In this document: in pieces, positions 1 through 7,454 of the stretch
How positions within the stretch are numbered: position 1 is the stretch's first letter
Layout: each line of letters starts with the position of its first letter
Assembly (NCBI GenBank): GCA_017620345.1
Contig: JAFZQP010000161.1
Location: 1-22,474, forward strand
DNA length: 22,474 nucleotides
Origin: Lachnospiraceae bacterium
Lineage (GTDB): Bacteria > Bacillota_A > Clostridia > Lachnospirales > Lachnospiraceae
Direction: 5' to 3'
The notes under the pieces: model-generated
The model's input: the letters and a program-made list of their open reading frames with translations, nothing else
What the model was told of the DNA's origin: nothing
The model's database searches: none
Program-made: the position numbers and the translations under genes

Positions 1-1538
1 TCCATGATCTCATTAAAGACCTCATCACCGTTTTCCATTTCCTCTGATCGGCTCGCATCGATCACGCCTGTTTTATTGTGAAAGTATCCGACACTGCCGT
101 CTTCTTTTTCATCAGTAAAGTAACAATCATCCCATATGATATCACATCCATCGTCGCTAAGATGAAAAGCACCTGTTACGGTAAGAGATACACCTCCGGA
201 AACAGAAGAAGCAAAGCGCTTCTCATCCAGGCGCCGGCAGCTGCCTTTTGTCCCGCCCGCATATGTTACAACCGGCTTTCCGTCTTTTATTGTATAAATA
301 CCCGTTATATAGCTCTCGCCGCCATTATGAAGATAGTCGGCATCATAGCCTATCAGAAGCTCCGGAATGCCATCACCGCTGATATCCTCGAGGCGATACC
401 CGACTTCATCGAGTGGATCTTTCATCCCGCCGTAATTTATATGTTCCGAAAGACTGCCTGATACATAATCATATTCCCTGTCAATGTTATAACCGTAATT
501 GATGACATCAAGTATTTCAGTAAACACAGGCTCATATACAACTTCATTTAAGGCAATTTCATCCGTCGTGGTGACATGGATGTCCTGTTCCGATATACGC
601 TCAAGCGTCGCTTCAGCCGGCATCTGATCAGGTGCATCATCCTTTATCTTTATATTCAGGCTGCCCCCTTCCACTTTATAATCCGCCGTAAACTCAAACG
701 GCATTCCTCCGTTTTCTATGCGGTTGCCTCTGCAGTCAAAAGATCCGTCGTGATATTCACATCCGCCGGCCGCAAGGAAGACTTCCCTGTCGGGGTATTT
801 TCTGTACATATACATATCAGAGCCCGAAAACTCTATATAAAGATCCGCACCACTGTCTCTCATGACCCAGAATCCCTGAAGGTCCTTATCTCCGCCATCC
901 GGTTCATGTTTCAGATAAGAGAAGGCATCTTCAACCCTCTCATCCTTATGAAAAAACCTGCTGTTACCATCATCCGCCACAAGAAAACCGTCCTGATCAA
1001 ATCCTTCAAATAAAAGACCGTCGTCTGCAAGCGAAATGGTACCGGTATGACCGCTGTCCCAGTACTTTCCCGCATTTGACATGACCGAAAAGTTCAATTC
1101 GGTAACCTTGACCATGTTGCCATCGGTGCTGCTCATCTCCTTCGCATCATTAGGAATGAATTCGGTCGCCCAGAATGAATATGCTTCCGGGTTTTCCTCT
1201 CCGTCCGAAAATGCCTGACCGCAGAAGGCGTACAGATTATCGCCAAAGTTTACCACGTTCATAATATAGTATTCATCTTCGCCTTCTTCCCCCGAAGCAT
1301 GATAACTGTATTTCCCGCTCATACGCTGCGCGAGTGATCTTTTCTCAACACTATCATCTATCTTCTCCGCGCTTTCCGGCTGTTCTTCTGCCTGTTTTGG
1401 CTCTGACTCGGCAACGGCATTTCCCTTCGGCTCATCGGGTATACTACTGCTGTCCGCACTCTTGCCGCAGCCTGCCAGGACCGCTGCACACATCAGACAT
1501 ATCAAAACTGTTTCTTGCGTTTTCCTCTTCACTTTCAT
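1..1538 (-). CDS. Lipoprotein with DxSGDG-loop module, 3' end beyond window
   Basis: Reading the minus strand from the ATG at 1538 gives 512 uninterrupted codons that run off the left edge. The N-terminus is a lipoprotein signal: basic residues, a short hydrophobic stretch, then LAGC with the lipidated Cys at residue 24. An acidic Glu/Pro/Lys linker follows. A middle domain (about residues 65-300) reads like a beta-rich domain with segments such as LQGFWVMRDSGADLYIEF; I do not recognise it. From about residue 330 comes a module with REYDYVSG and LEDISGDGIPELLIGYD, whose Asp-rich loop resembles FG-GAP/VCBS or EF-hand calcium sites. That module matches the gene at 2986-4335, while the first 60 residues match the gene at 2002-2943. 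GAAAGG lies a few bases before the start. It is last in a lipoprotein run, 8 bp after the preceding stop. It probably acts outside the membrane; function unknown. Confidence 0.85.
   Translation of the reverse strand, partial: MKVKRKTQETVLICLMCAAVLAGCGKSADSSSIPDEPKGNAVAESEPKQAEEQPESAEKIDDSVEKRSLAQRMSGKYSYHASGEEGEDEYYIMNVVNFGDNLYAFCGQAFSDGEENPEAYSFWATEFIPNDAKEMSSTDGNMVKVTELNFSVMSNAGKYWDSGHTGTISLADDGLLFEGFDQDGFLVADDGNSRFFHKDERVEDAFSYLKHEPDGGDKDLQGFWVMRDSGADLYIEFSGSDMYMYRKYPDREVFLAAGGCEYHDGSFDCRGNRIENGGMPFEFTADYKVEGGSLNIKIKDDAPDQMPAEATLERISEQDIHVTTTDEIALNEVVYEPVFTEILDVINYGYNIDREYDYVSGSLSEHINYGGMKDPLDEVGYRLEDISGDGIPELLIGYDADYLHNGGESYITGIYTIKDGKPVVTYAGGTKGSCRRLDEKRFASSVSGGVSLTVTGAFHLSDDGCDIIWDDCYFTDEKEDGSVGYFHNKTGVIDASRSEEMENGDEVFNEIM
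1360..1507. repeat. Direct repeat copy A: lipoprotein signal and linker
   Basis: This stretch matches 2771-2918 at an offset of exactly 1411 bp, with about nine substitutions and no indels by eye. It encodes the lipobox and the acidic linker of the partial lipoprotein gene. The identity stops abruptly on the linker side, where the two proteins become unrelated. This points to recent duplication or gene conversion of the export and anchoring segment. Confidence 0.9.
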
Positions 1539-1546
1539 ATGACCTT

Positions 1547-2047
1547 TCACCTGAGTATCTTTCCTTTTGTATCTATGTTTATAACCGTAGGACTCCAGTC
1601 TTCCGCATAATCTCCGTTACCGGTCAGAACCCTTATCTTTGAAGGGTCGGTGGGAACATACACAGGTGTATATCCCTCTCCGTTGATATCATAATCTTTC
1701 TGACTTGCCCACTCAAGGCACCCTCTTATGGAATCAGACTCCGTCACTTCATGTCTTGCCAGAACACATGTATTTATGAATGAAGTATCATATTCATCAT
1801 GACTTTCCAGAAGGACCGTACAGCCATCCTTATGGATCAGGAATATGTTATAAAATGATGTCCCGCCGGGCATTGTTGTCGGTATGTTCTTCCAATCTCC
1901 GGTGCAGCTTACATGAAGTCCCGAAAGATACATATCATCATATTCTTCGTTGTAATCATAGAACTCGGACGCATCCACAAATACCGGGACCCCGCTGTCG
2001 TTTATATCAATATACGATCCCACATATCCGGGCACTGTATGATCCAC
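1547..2047 (-). CDS. C-terminal part of a frameshifted lipoprotein gene
   Basis: This 166-codon frame has only a GTG start, directly after an in-frame TGA and without a ribosome site, and it overlaps the end of the frame at 2002-2943 by 46 bp. The product begins VPGYVGSYIDINDSGVPVF, carries one DINDSG loop, and has no signal peptide. It reads best as the missing C-terminal domain of the upstream lipoprotein. One extra base near CAG|TGC at about 2032-2034 would rejoin the two frames as ...DEWIIQ-x-PGYVGSYIDIND. I therefore treat it as part of a broken gene rather than an independent one. The alternatives are a sequencing indel or genuine programmed frameshifting; no classical slippery heptamer stands out. 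Confidence 0.7.
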   Translation of the reverse strand: MDHTVPGYVGSYIDINDSGVPVFVDASEFYDYNEEYDDMYLSGLHVSCTGDWKNIPTTMPGGTSFYNIFLIHKDGCTVLLESHDEYDTSFINTCVLARHEVTESDSIRGCLEWASQKDYDINGEGYTPVYVPTDPSKIRVLTGNGDYAEDWSPTVINIDTKGKILR

Positions 2048-2943
2048 TCATCCCTTACACTGTCTGTAAACTCTTTGTTAAAGATAGTATTATCCTTATC
2101 TTCCGAGAACAGGATCGTCTGCGATACCGCAAAAGGTGCTTTTGTATATGCCTGAAGATAGCATGTCACACCAAAAGGATCCAATGTCCAGGCAAGCTCT
2201 CCGGATCTCATATACTCTTTCAGGTCGTTCTTCAGTGTCTCTTTATCGATACCGATATCCGTTGAATAATACTGCTGCAGTCTGCCATCAATGCCTTCAT
2301 ACATCTTCTCTGTCATGAGAGTATAGAATGCATCTTCATCCGCGACGACATCGGATAGAACTATCTCACTGCCGTCTGCAACATTATAGGAATGTGCTGT
2401 ATATTCCGTATATGCTCCGTCATCAAAGAGTCCCTCCGAACAAAATTCCGTAACAAAGCTTATGTAGTTCTCATCGGCTCTTCTAAGGTATGTCTTCCAG
2501 CTTTCATCAAAAGTGAGGGATTTATTATCCTCGATACTTTTGAAGTCTTTGTTCCAGACTTCCTTGCATTTTGATAACATTTCATCTCTCGCTTTTTCAA
2601 AAGATCCCGCAAGCCCCTCATATGACTTTGCACTCTCCCCGTCAAGTACAAGGTACGTGTACTGATGCTTTATCGCAGGAGTTGAAGGTTCAAAATACTG
2701 ATATTCATTTTGACGAAACAGCAGAATACCCGGAACTCCCTTCGGTGTTTCCTCCTCGGGTTCCTCCTCAATCTTCTCCGCGTTTTCCGGCTGTTCTTCT
2801 GCCTGTTTTGGCTCTGACTCGGCAACGGCATTTCCCTTCGGCTCATCGGGTATACTACTGTTATCCGCACTCTTACCGCAGCCTGTCAGGATCACTGCAC
2901 ACATCAGACCTGTCAAAATTTTCGCCACATTTTTTCTCATCAT
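2002..2943 (-). CDS. DUF3298/RsiV-like lipoprotein, N-terminal part, frameshifted
   Basis: The 313-residue frame starts with tandem ATGs at 2943/2940. A lipoprotein signal follows, with LTGC at about residue 22, and then an acidic linker that nearly duplicates the one in the gene ending the run. From about residue 70 it resembles extracytoplasmic DUF3298 (RsiV/PdaC-like) domains: a hydrophobic strand YQYTYLVLDG-like region, then YNVADGSEIVLSDVVADEDAFY, then DPFGVTCYLQAYTKAPFAV, the usual G-x-x-x-Y-x-x-Y-x-x-AP-type strand pair. The family assignment is from recognition only. The last 15 or so residues (IIQCPDMWDRILI) look out of frame, because the continuation is found in the frame at 1547-2047. 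It lies 42 bp after the stop of the 449-residue lipoprotein, so the genes are probably cotranscribed. The ribosome site is weak. Confidence 0.75.
   Translation of the reverse strand: MMRKNVAKILTGLMCAVILTGCGKSADNSSIPDEPKGNAVAESEPKQAEEQPENAEKIEEEPEEETPKGVPGILLFRQNEYQYFEPSTPAIKHQYTYLVLDGESAKSYEGLAGSFEKARDEMLSKCKEVWNKDFKSIEDNKSLTFDESWKTYLRRADENYISFVTEFCSEGLFDDGAYTEYTAHSYNVADGSEIVLSDVVADEDAFYTLMTEKMYEGIDGRLQQYYSTDIGIDKETLKNDLKEYMRSGELAWTLDPFGVTCYLQAYTKAPFAVSQTILFSEDKDNTIFNKEFTDSVRDEWIIQCPDMWDRILI
2771..2918. repeat. Direct repeat copy B: lipoprotein signal and linker
   Basis: This is the second copy of the segment at 1360-1507. It encodes CGKSADNSSIPDEPKGNAV and the following acidic linker of the frameshifted lipoprotein. 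Its differences from copy A include gctgtcc to gttatcc at the Ser/Asn codons and a few third-position changes. Confidence 0.9.
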
Positions 2944-2985
2944 CTCATACCAAACTCTTTCTTCAGATTATCCCTATCAAAGGAT

Positions 2986-4335
2986 TCAGTCAATCAGGTT
3001 CATACCTTCGGGTACGACAACATCCGCTATACGCTTTCCTTCGGGCAATGTAATACCTTCCGAACCTTCCGAATACTTCTCCTTTAGCGGTACATACTTG
3101 TATGTATCATTATCGTATCTGTACCATGTTTCACGCCATCCTTTTGCGCCCATCGTAAGCCCTTCCATGATCATGCCGTCTGGGTATATCTGAGCTATCG
3201 CCCTGTATGGCACGCCATAGGCATACACGGCATCACCGTCATTTGAATATATATCAACCGGATCGCCGTAATACGTTATGATAAGCTCGATCAATCCGTC
3301 TCCGGTTATATCCTGATACACATATCTGACCTCATCATTATTCGTGGAATACGGCCATCCATGCTGGACAAGTGCTGTTTGGGAATCGTATTTTTCCATC
3401 TCGTCCCATGACTTGCCGCTTTCCTGAAGCTGCTTGTACCAGTATAAAACCCCGCAGTACGGTTCCCCGACTTCATCAATGTCGGCCGGACTTTTGCGCT
3501 CTCTCATCGGAGTCCATGAGAACAATATGCACCGCTCTTCATATTCATCCATGAGCTTCCAGAATTTTCTGTCCGGGATGTCCAGCCTCTCGGATTCGCT
3601 CCTGTCCCATACCCCGGAATTATTATGGAAAAATCCGATATTGCCGGAAGCATCCTCCTCCGAAAAGTAAAGATCATCCCATATGACCTTTGTCCCGTCC
3701 TTGCTCAGATGATTTTCGCCAAACTCGGTATTACTGGCACCGCTCGATCCGGAATTATAAAAATGTCCATCCGGCAGCGGCCAGTACCTGTTCCGGGCCC
3801 AGCCCGAAAATACTGTACATGGTTTATCTTCAGAGATCGTAAATACACTCAGGACATAACTCCTTTTGATCTCATCTTCATCGAACGAGTCGTTATATCC
3901 GATCATAAGCTCCGGAATACCGTCACCGCTTATGTCCTCCATTACATATCCGATATCATCGAGCAGATCCTTTTCGCCCGGATACATGACTCTTTCCATC
4001 AGACCGTCGGATATATAGTCATACTCCCTGTCGTAGTCGAATCCGTTATTTAAAACCTCCAGCACCTCGGCAAATACCGGGCCGTACATCTCTTCATAGT
4101 CGATCTCATCTTTGTCCGGTTCTTCTTTATCAGGCTCATCCCGATCCGGCTCTTCCTTGTCAGTCGCATCATTATCCGGTTCTTCTTTGTCCTTGCCGTC
4201 CTCTGTGGTGATCTTATCCTCATTGGCATTTATGGGATTTTCCGCAGGGGTAGCATCGGTTGATGCGCTACACCCCGCCAGGATACCGCACATAATAAGA
4301 CAAATGATAAATGTAGCAAGTGATCTTTTCTTCAT
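2986..4335 (-). CDS. Lipoprotein with two DxSGDG/DxTGDG loops
   Basis: The 449-residue product has a lipoprotein signal ending LAGC (Cys22), so it should be anchored on the outer face of the membrane. Residues 48-80 form a low-complexity DKEEPD-type repeat linker. Two modules follow. The first (about 84-250) contains REYDYISDG, MEDISGDGIPELMIGY (loop 134-140) and IWDDLYFSEE, and is clearly homologous to the end of the partial gene at 1-1538. The second (about 330-440) has YVYQDITGDGLIELIITYYG (loop 342-347) and IYPDGMI, and is shared with the lipoprotein at 17253-18686. The loops look like Ca-binding FG-GAP/EF-hand-like sites; that is inference. It begins 15 bp after the stop of the AraC gene, with AGGAG somewhat far upstream (12 nt). 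It is the first of three lipoprotein genes in a row. No enzymatic motif is recognised. Confidence 0.9.
   Translation of the reverse strand: MKKRSLATFIICLIMCGILAGCSASTDATPAENPINANEDKITTEDGKDKEEPDNDATDKEEPDRDEPDKEEPDKDEIDYEEMYGPVFAEVLEVLNNGFDYDREYDYISDGLMERVMYPGEKDLLDDIGYVMEDISGDGIPELMIGYNDSFDEDEIKRSYVLSVFTISEDKPCTVFSGWARNRYWPLPDGHFYNSGSSGASNTEFGENHLSKDGTKVIWDDLYFSEEDASGNIGFFHNNSGVWDRSESERLDIPDRKFWKLMDEYEERCILFSWTPMRERKSPADIDEVGEPYCGVLYWYKQLQESGKSWDEMEKYDSQTALVQHGWPYSTNNDEVRYVYQDITGDGLIELIITYYGDPVDIYSNDGDAVYAYGVPYRAIAQIYPDGMIMEGLTMGAKGWRETWYRYDNDTYKYVPLKEKYSEGSEGITLPEGKRIADVVVPEGMNLID
4096..4191 (-). repeat. Degenerate DKEEPD-coding tandem repeat
   Basis: Codons 49-80 of the lipoprotein encode four or five variants of Asp-Lys-Glu-Glu-Pro-Asp. 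At DNA level this appears as repeated tccggttcttctttgtc-like units. It is an acidic spacer between the membrane anchor and the folded modules, and a likely place for length variation by slippage. Confidence 0.75.
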
Positions 4336-4350
4336 AGTTTATCCGGTCTC

Positions 4351-5244
4351 CTATTGTTTTATCTTTCTGTAACTGCTCGCACTCATATCATAGTACTTGC
4401 GAAACGCCGATGAAAAATGCTCAACGGATGAGTATCCCAGCTCATCGGCTATCCTCGTTATCGTCATATCGGGAGACTGCAGCATGATGGCTGCAGCACT
4501 CATCTTGGCCTCGGTCTTCTTGCTCTGAAAATTCATCCCGTAATGCTCCAGCAGGAGTCTCTGCGTCTGGCGCGTACTAAGACTCAGTCTGTCGGCGAGT
4601 GAAACAAGCGTGAGCGTCGAATATTCATACAGGAACGCTTCTTCTATCGCAAGATACTGATCGTCGGCAGTCTTAAGACCCGGGCGGTCCGGATCCGTCT
4701 TTTTTGCGGAACAGTTCCTGACACACGCGATGATGATCTGTCTGATAAGCGATTCAACGACAGCCCGGTACCCTATGTTGCAGTCCGCAAGTTCAGCGAA
4801 CAATGACTTCATAAGAGCATGTATCCCGAAGCGGTCCTTCCCGTACCATTCGTCGTTCATCCGAAATATCGCAAGCGGCGATGCCACCTTCCTGTCGTTT
4901 CCCGATACTGCGGACAGTTTGAGATACAAACAGTATTCGGCGAGCGGATCTTCCGGATCAGGGATCATCGAATGCCTGATATGCGGACCCGTGATATACA
5001 GCGTCCCGGGACCCGTATCATATTCTCTGCCGCTGACCGTAACTTTACCGTGTCCCGCGGAAATGTAGTGGATCTCATAGCTGTTGTCGGAATGGGAATG
5101 CATGGGGATGGATCTGTGGAAACGTTCATATACGATATTTCCCGCATATACCGATCCGCCTTCCATCATGAACACGATATTTGTGTTCTGATATGCGATC
5201 TTGTCTCCGCTCTTTGCGGTTGCATTTAACTCCAAACTATTCAT
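4351..5244 (-). CDS. AraC-family regulator, cupin plus double HTH
   Basis: The 297-residue protein has an N-terminal cupin sensor (about residues 25-115). It contains MHSHSDNSYEIHYISAGHG, with His49/His51 of the sugar-binding barrel, and GPGTLYITGPHIRH. The C-terminal AraC DNA-binding domain holds helix-turn-helix 1 at about 213-232 (LVSLADRLSLSTRQTQRLL) and helix-turn-helix 2 at about 261-285 (ITRIADELGYSSVEHFSSAF), ending in the usual SYRK tail. It is divergent from the dehydrogenase/reductase/mutarotase operon, with 141 bp between the starts, and is the obvious candidate to control it. The lipoprotein genes follow 15 bp after its stop. No good ribosome site precedes the ATG at 5244; a shorter start at the Met-Met pair around residue 26 is possible but would trim the first cupin strand. 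Confidence 0.93.
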   Translation of the reverse strand: MNSLELNATAKSGDKIAYQNTNIVFMMEGGSVYAGNIVYERFHRSIPMHSHSDNSYEIHYISAGHGKVTVSGREYDTGPGTLYITGPHIRHSMIPDPEDPLAEYCLYLKLSAVSGNDRKVASPLAIFRMNDEWYGKDRFGIHALMKSLFAELADCNIGYRAVVESLIRQIIIACVRNCSAKKTDPDRPGLKTADDQYLAIEEAFLYEYSTLTLVSLADRLSLSTRQTQRLLLEHYGMNFQSKKTEAKMSAAAIMLQSPDMTITRIADELGYSSVEHFSSAFRKYYDMSASSYRKIKQ

Positions 5245-5311
5245 GCGATAATATTAACATATCATATGCGAAAATGCGACATCTTGTTCGTCATCATGTC
5301 ACTAAAATCAC

Positions 5312-5340
5312 TTACCCGCATTTACCGTCAGACATATAAT
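5312..5340 (+). promoter_or_regulatory. Sigma-70-type promoter of dehydrogenase operon
   Basis: TTACCC (5312-5317), a 17-nt spacer and a perfect TATAAT (5335-5340) precede the dehydrogenase start, giving an expected transcript start near 5347. The -35 is weak, which suits an activator-dependent promoter. Upstream, GCGA occurs three times (5245-5277), including GCGAaaatGCGA at 5268-5279, a possible AraC operator between the divergent genes. This is read by eye only. Confidence 0.55.
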
Positions 5341-5385
5341 CTTCTTAGGTTACAAAACATCTTTACAATGAAAGGAGAAGGTATT

Positions 5386-6453
5386 ATGGAAGGAAAGATG
5401 AAAGGGGCTATACTGCCGGGTAATTCAACGGTCGAGCTGAAGGAATTCGATATCCCGAAGCCCGGATTCGGACAGGTTCTGATCCGTACAAAGGCTACGA
5501 CGATATGCGGCAGTGATATCAGATGTATTTACAGGGAGCATACAGGTAAAGGTGCCGAAGGTTATATCCCGGGCATGATCGCCGGACATGAACCGAGCGG
5601 TATCATCATAGAAGAAGGCCCCGGCCTTAAGCGTTTCCAAAAAGGTGACCGCGTCATCGTATATCACATCTCTGGGTGCGGCGTCTGCAACGACTGCAGA
5701 AGGGGTTACTTCATCTCATGTACGAGCAAATACCGTGCTGCATACGGCTGGCAGCGAAACGGCGGAATGGGTGAATATATCCTTGCCGACGAAAAAGATC
5801 TTATCGCTCTTCCCGACGAGCTTTCATACAAGGACGGTGCCCAGGTTGCATGCGGTTTCGGTACCGTATATGAAGCGATCGAGAAGATAGGCATCAGCGG
5901 AAACGATGCTGTTCTCGTAACGGGTCTCGGTCCTGTCGGACTTGCCGCTCTTATGCTCAGCAAGGCACTTGGCGCCAACACTTTGATCGGTGTTGAGATG
6001 AACGATTACAGGATAGATCTTGCAAAAAAACTCGGACTTGTCGATCACGTATTCAAGCCCGGTGATGACACACTCGATCAGATACTGTCTGTCACGAACG
6101 GACGCGGTGTCGAAAAAGCGATCGACTGCTCAGCATCCGATCCCGGACGCCAGCTTGCGATCCGCGCGACACACTCATACGGAAGGATAGCATTTGTCGG
6201 TGAAGGCGGAACATGTACGTTCAATCCGAGTCCCGACATCATCCACGGTCAGAAGACGATCTACGGTTCGTGGGTAACATCACTGTGGAGAATGGAAGAA
6301 CTCGTTGACAGACTCGTACGCTGGAACATTCATCCCGACATGCTCATCACACATGAGTTCCCACTTGACCAGGCAGGAGAAGCATACGCACTGATGGCAA
6401 GCGGACAATGCGGCAAGGTTGCTGTAGTATTCGGCGATCAGGATGAAAAGTAA
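5386..6453 (+). CDS. Zinc-dependent medium-chain alcohol/polyol dehydrogenase
   Basis: I choose the ATG at 5386 because AAAGGAGAAG sits seven bases upstream; longer frames from 5266 or 5368 would overlap the promoter or the ribosome site. The product is 355 residues, normal for the MDR family. It has a GroES-like N-terminal domain with zinc ligands Cys41 (TTICGSDIR), His68/Glu69 (AGHEPSG) and probably Cys156. The structural zinc loop Cys98-x2-Cys101-x2-Cys104-x7-Cys112 is intact. A Rossmann NAD(P) domain has GLGPVG (180-185), followed by GVEMNDYR. It resembles sorbitol, threonine or butanediol dehydrogenases, so oxidation of a secondary alcohol on a sugar or polyol is likely. The substrate cannot be read from sequence. 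It is first in an operon with an aldo/keto reductase (11 bp on) and a FucU-like mutarotase, so a free-sugar derivative is the best guess. Confidence 0.92.
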   Translation: MEGKMKGAILPGNSTVELKEFDIPKPGFGQVLIRTKATTICGSDIRCIYREHTGKGAEGYIPGMIAGHEPSGIIIEEGPGLKRFQKGDRVIVYHISGCGVCNDCRRGYFISCTSKYRAAYGWQRNGGMGEYILADEKDLIALPDELSYKDGAQVACGFGTVYEAIEKIGISGNDAVLVTGLGPVGLAALMLSKALGANTLIGVEMNDYRIDLAKKLGLVDHVFKPGDDTLDQILSVTNGRGVEKAIDCSASDPGRQLAIRATHSYGRIAFVGEGGTCTFNPSPDIIHGQKTIYGSWVTSLWRMEELVDRLVRWNIHPDMLITHEFPLDQAGEAYALMASGQCGKVAVVFGDQDEK

Positions 6454-6464
6454 AGGTGACCGAT

Positions 6465-7445
6465 ATGAGTGAGATCATTACAAACGTACCGACATATAAA
6501 CTGAACACGGGAGCCGTTATGCCTGCCGTAGGGCTTGGCACATTCGGCTCTGATAAATACACACCGGATCAGATAGCATCTGCCGTATCCGGCGCCGTCA
6601 GGGCGGGTTATCGGATGCTTGACTGCGCTACCGTATATCAGAATGAGGATCAGATCGGAGCGGTCCTTGATGAACTGTTCCGTGAAGGCGTGGTCACCAG
6701 AGATGAGATGTTCATCACCTCCAAGGTTTGGAACGACCAGCACAGGGAAGTCAGAAAGGCATGCGAAAAAAGTCTTAGCGACCTCGGTCTTTCCTATATA
6801 GATCTGTACTTCGTCCACTGGCCTTTCCCAAACTATCATGCACCCGGCTGCGACGGCGATTCGAGAAATCCGGATTCAAAACCGTTCTCGGTCGATGAAT
6901 TCATGGATACGTGGCGCCAGCTTGAGGAGCTGTATGATGACGGACTCGTTAAGGCGATAGGCATGTCAAACATGACCGTTTCAAAACTTGAACAGGTACT
7001 TCCGTTATGCCGTATCAAGCCCGCTGCACTTGAGATGGAATGTCATCCGTCCTTCCAGCAGCAGGAGCTGTTCGATCACGCACGGTCAAACGGCATAGTT
7101 CCAATAGGCTTCTGTCCGTTGGGATCTCCGAGCAGACCCGAACGCGACAGGACCGATACGGATGTTGCGGACATGGAACTTCCCGAAGTCGTTACCGTGG
7201 CACAGCGCCACAACATCCACCCTGCCACAGTATGTATCAAATGGGCCGTACAGCGCGGACTTTGCACTATACCGTTTTCAGTCAAGGAATCGCAGTATGT
7301 TGAGAACCTCCGATGTACAACACAGGACCCTCTGACCGAGGATGAGATGTTCCTGCTGCGCAATGCCGAACGCAACTGCCGTCTTGTCAAAGGACAGGTT
7401 TTCTTATGGCCGGGAGCGACCGACTGGAATCAGTTGTGGGAATAG
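6465..7445 (+). CDS. Aldo/keto reductase
   Basis: The ATG at 6465 is favoured over the GTG at 6456 because AAAGG lies eight bases before it. The 326-residue protein has the (beta/alpha)8 aldo/keto reductase signature and the full catalytic tetrad: Asp53 and Tyr58 (MLDCATVYQNE), Lys87 (FITSKVWND) and His118 (YFVHWPFP). GMSNMTVSKLEQVL and the C-terminal region around PFSVKESQYVEN supply the NADP-binding end. An insert after VHWPFP (PNYHAPGCDGDSRNPDSKPF) is longer than in many bacterial relatives. It would interconvert a sugar aldehyde or lactol and the alcohol or lactone with NAD(P)H. Some members of this fold oxidise L-fucose or D-threo-aldoses, which fits the mutarotase next door; that role is inference. 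The stop codon runs into the ribosome site of the next gene. Confidence 0.93.
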   Translation: MSEIITNVPTYKLNTGAVMPAVGLGTFGSDKYTPDQIASAVSGAVRAGYRMLDCATVYQNEDQIGAVLDELFREGVVTRDEMFITSKVWNDQHREVRKACEKSLSDLGLSYIDLYFVHWPFPNYHAPGCDGDSRNPDSKPFSVDEFMDTWRQLEELYDDGLVKAIGMSNMTVSKLEQVLPLCRIKPAALEMECHPSFQQQELFDHARSNGIVPIGFCPLGSPSRPERDRTDTDVADMELPEVVTVAQRHNIHPATVCIKWAVQRGLCTIPFSVKESQYVENLRCTTQDPLTEDEMFLLRNAERNCRLVKGQVFLWPGATDWNQLWE

Positions 7446-7454
7446 GAGGTCAAC

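Noticed and set aside
78..1013. Plus-strand open frames opposite the partial lipoprotein
   Set aside because: They have no ribosome sites and no sensible protein features; the minus strand carries a continuous 512-codon lipoprotein.
5266..5385. Longer start for the alcohol dehydrogenase
   Set aside because: The extension covers the TATAAT promoter and the ribosome site of the ATG at 5386, and adds residues not typical of the family.
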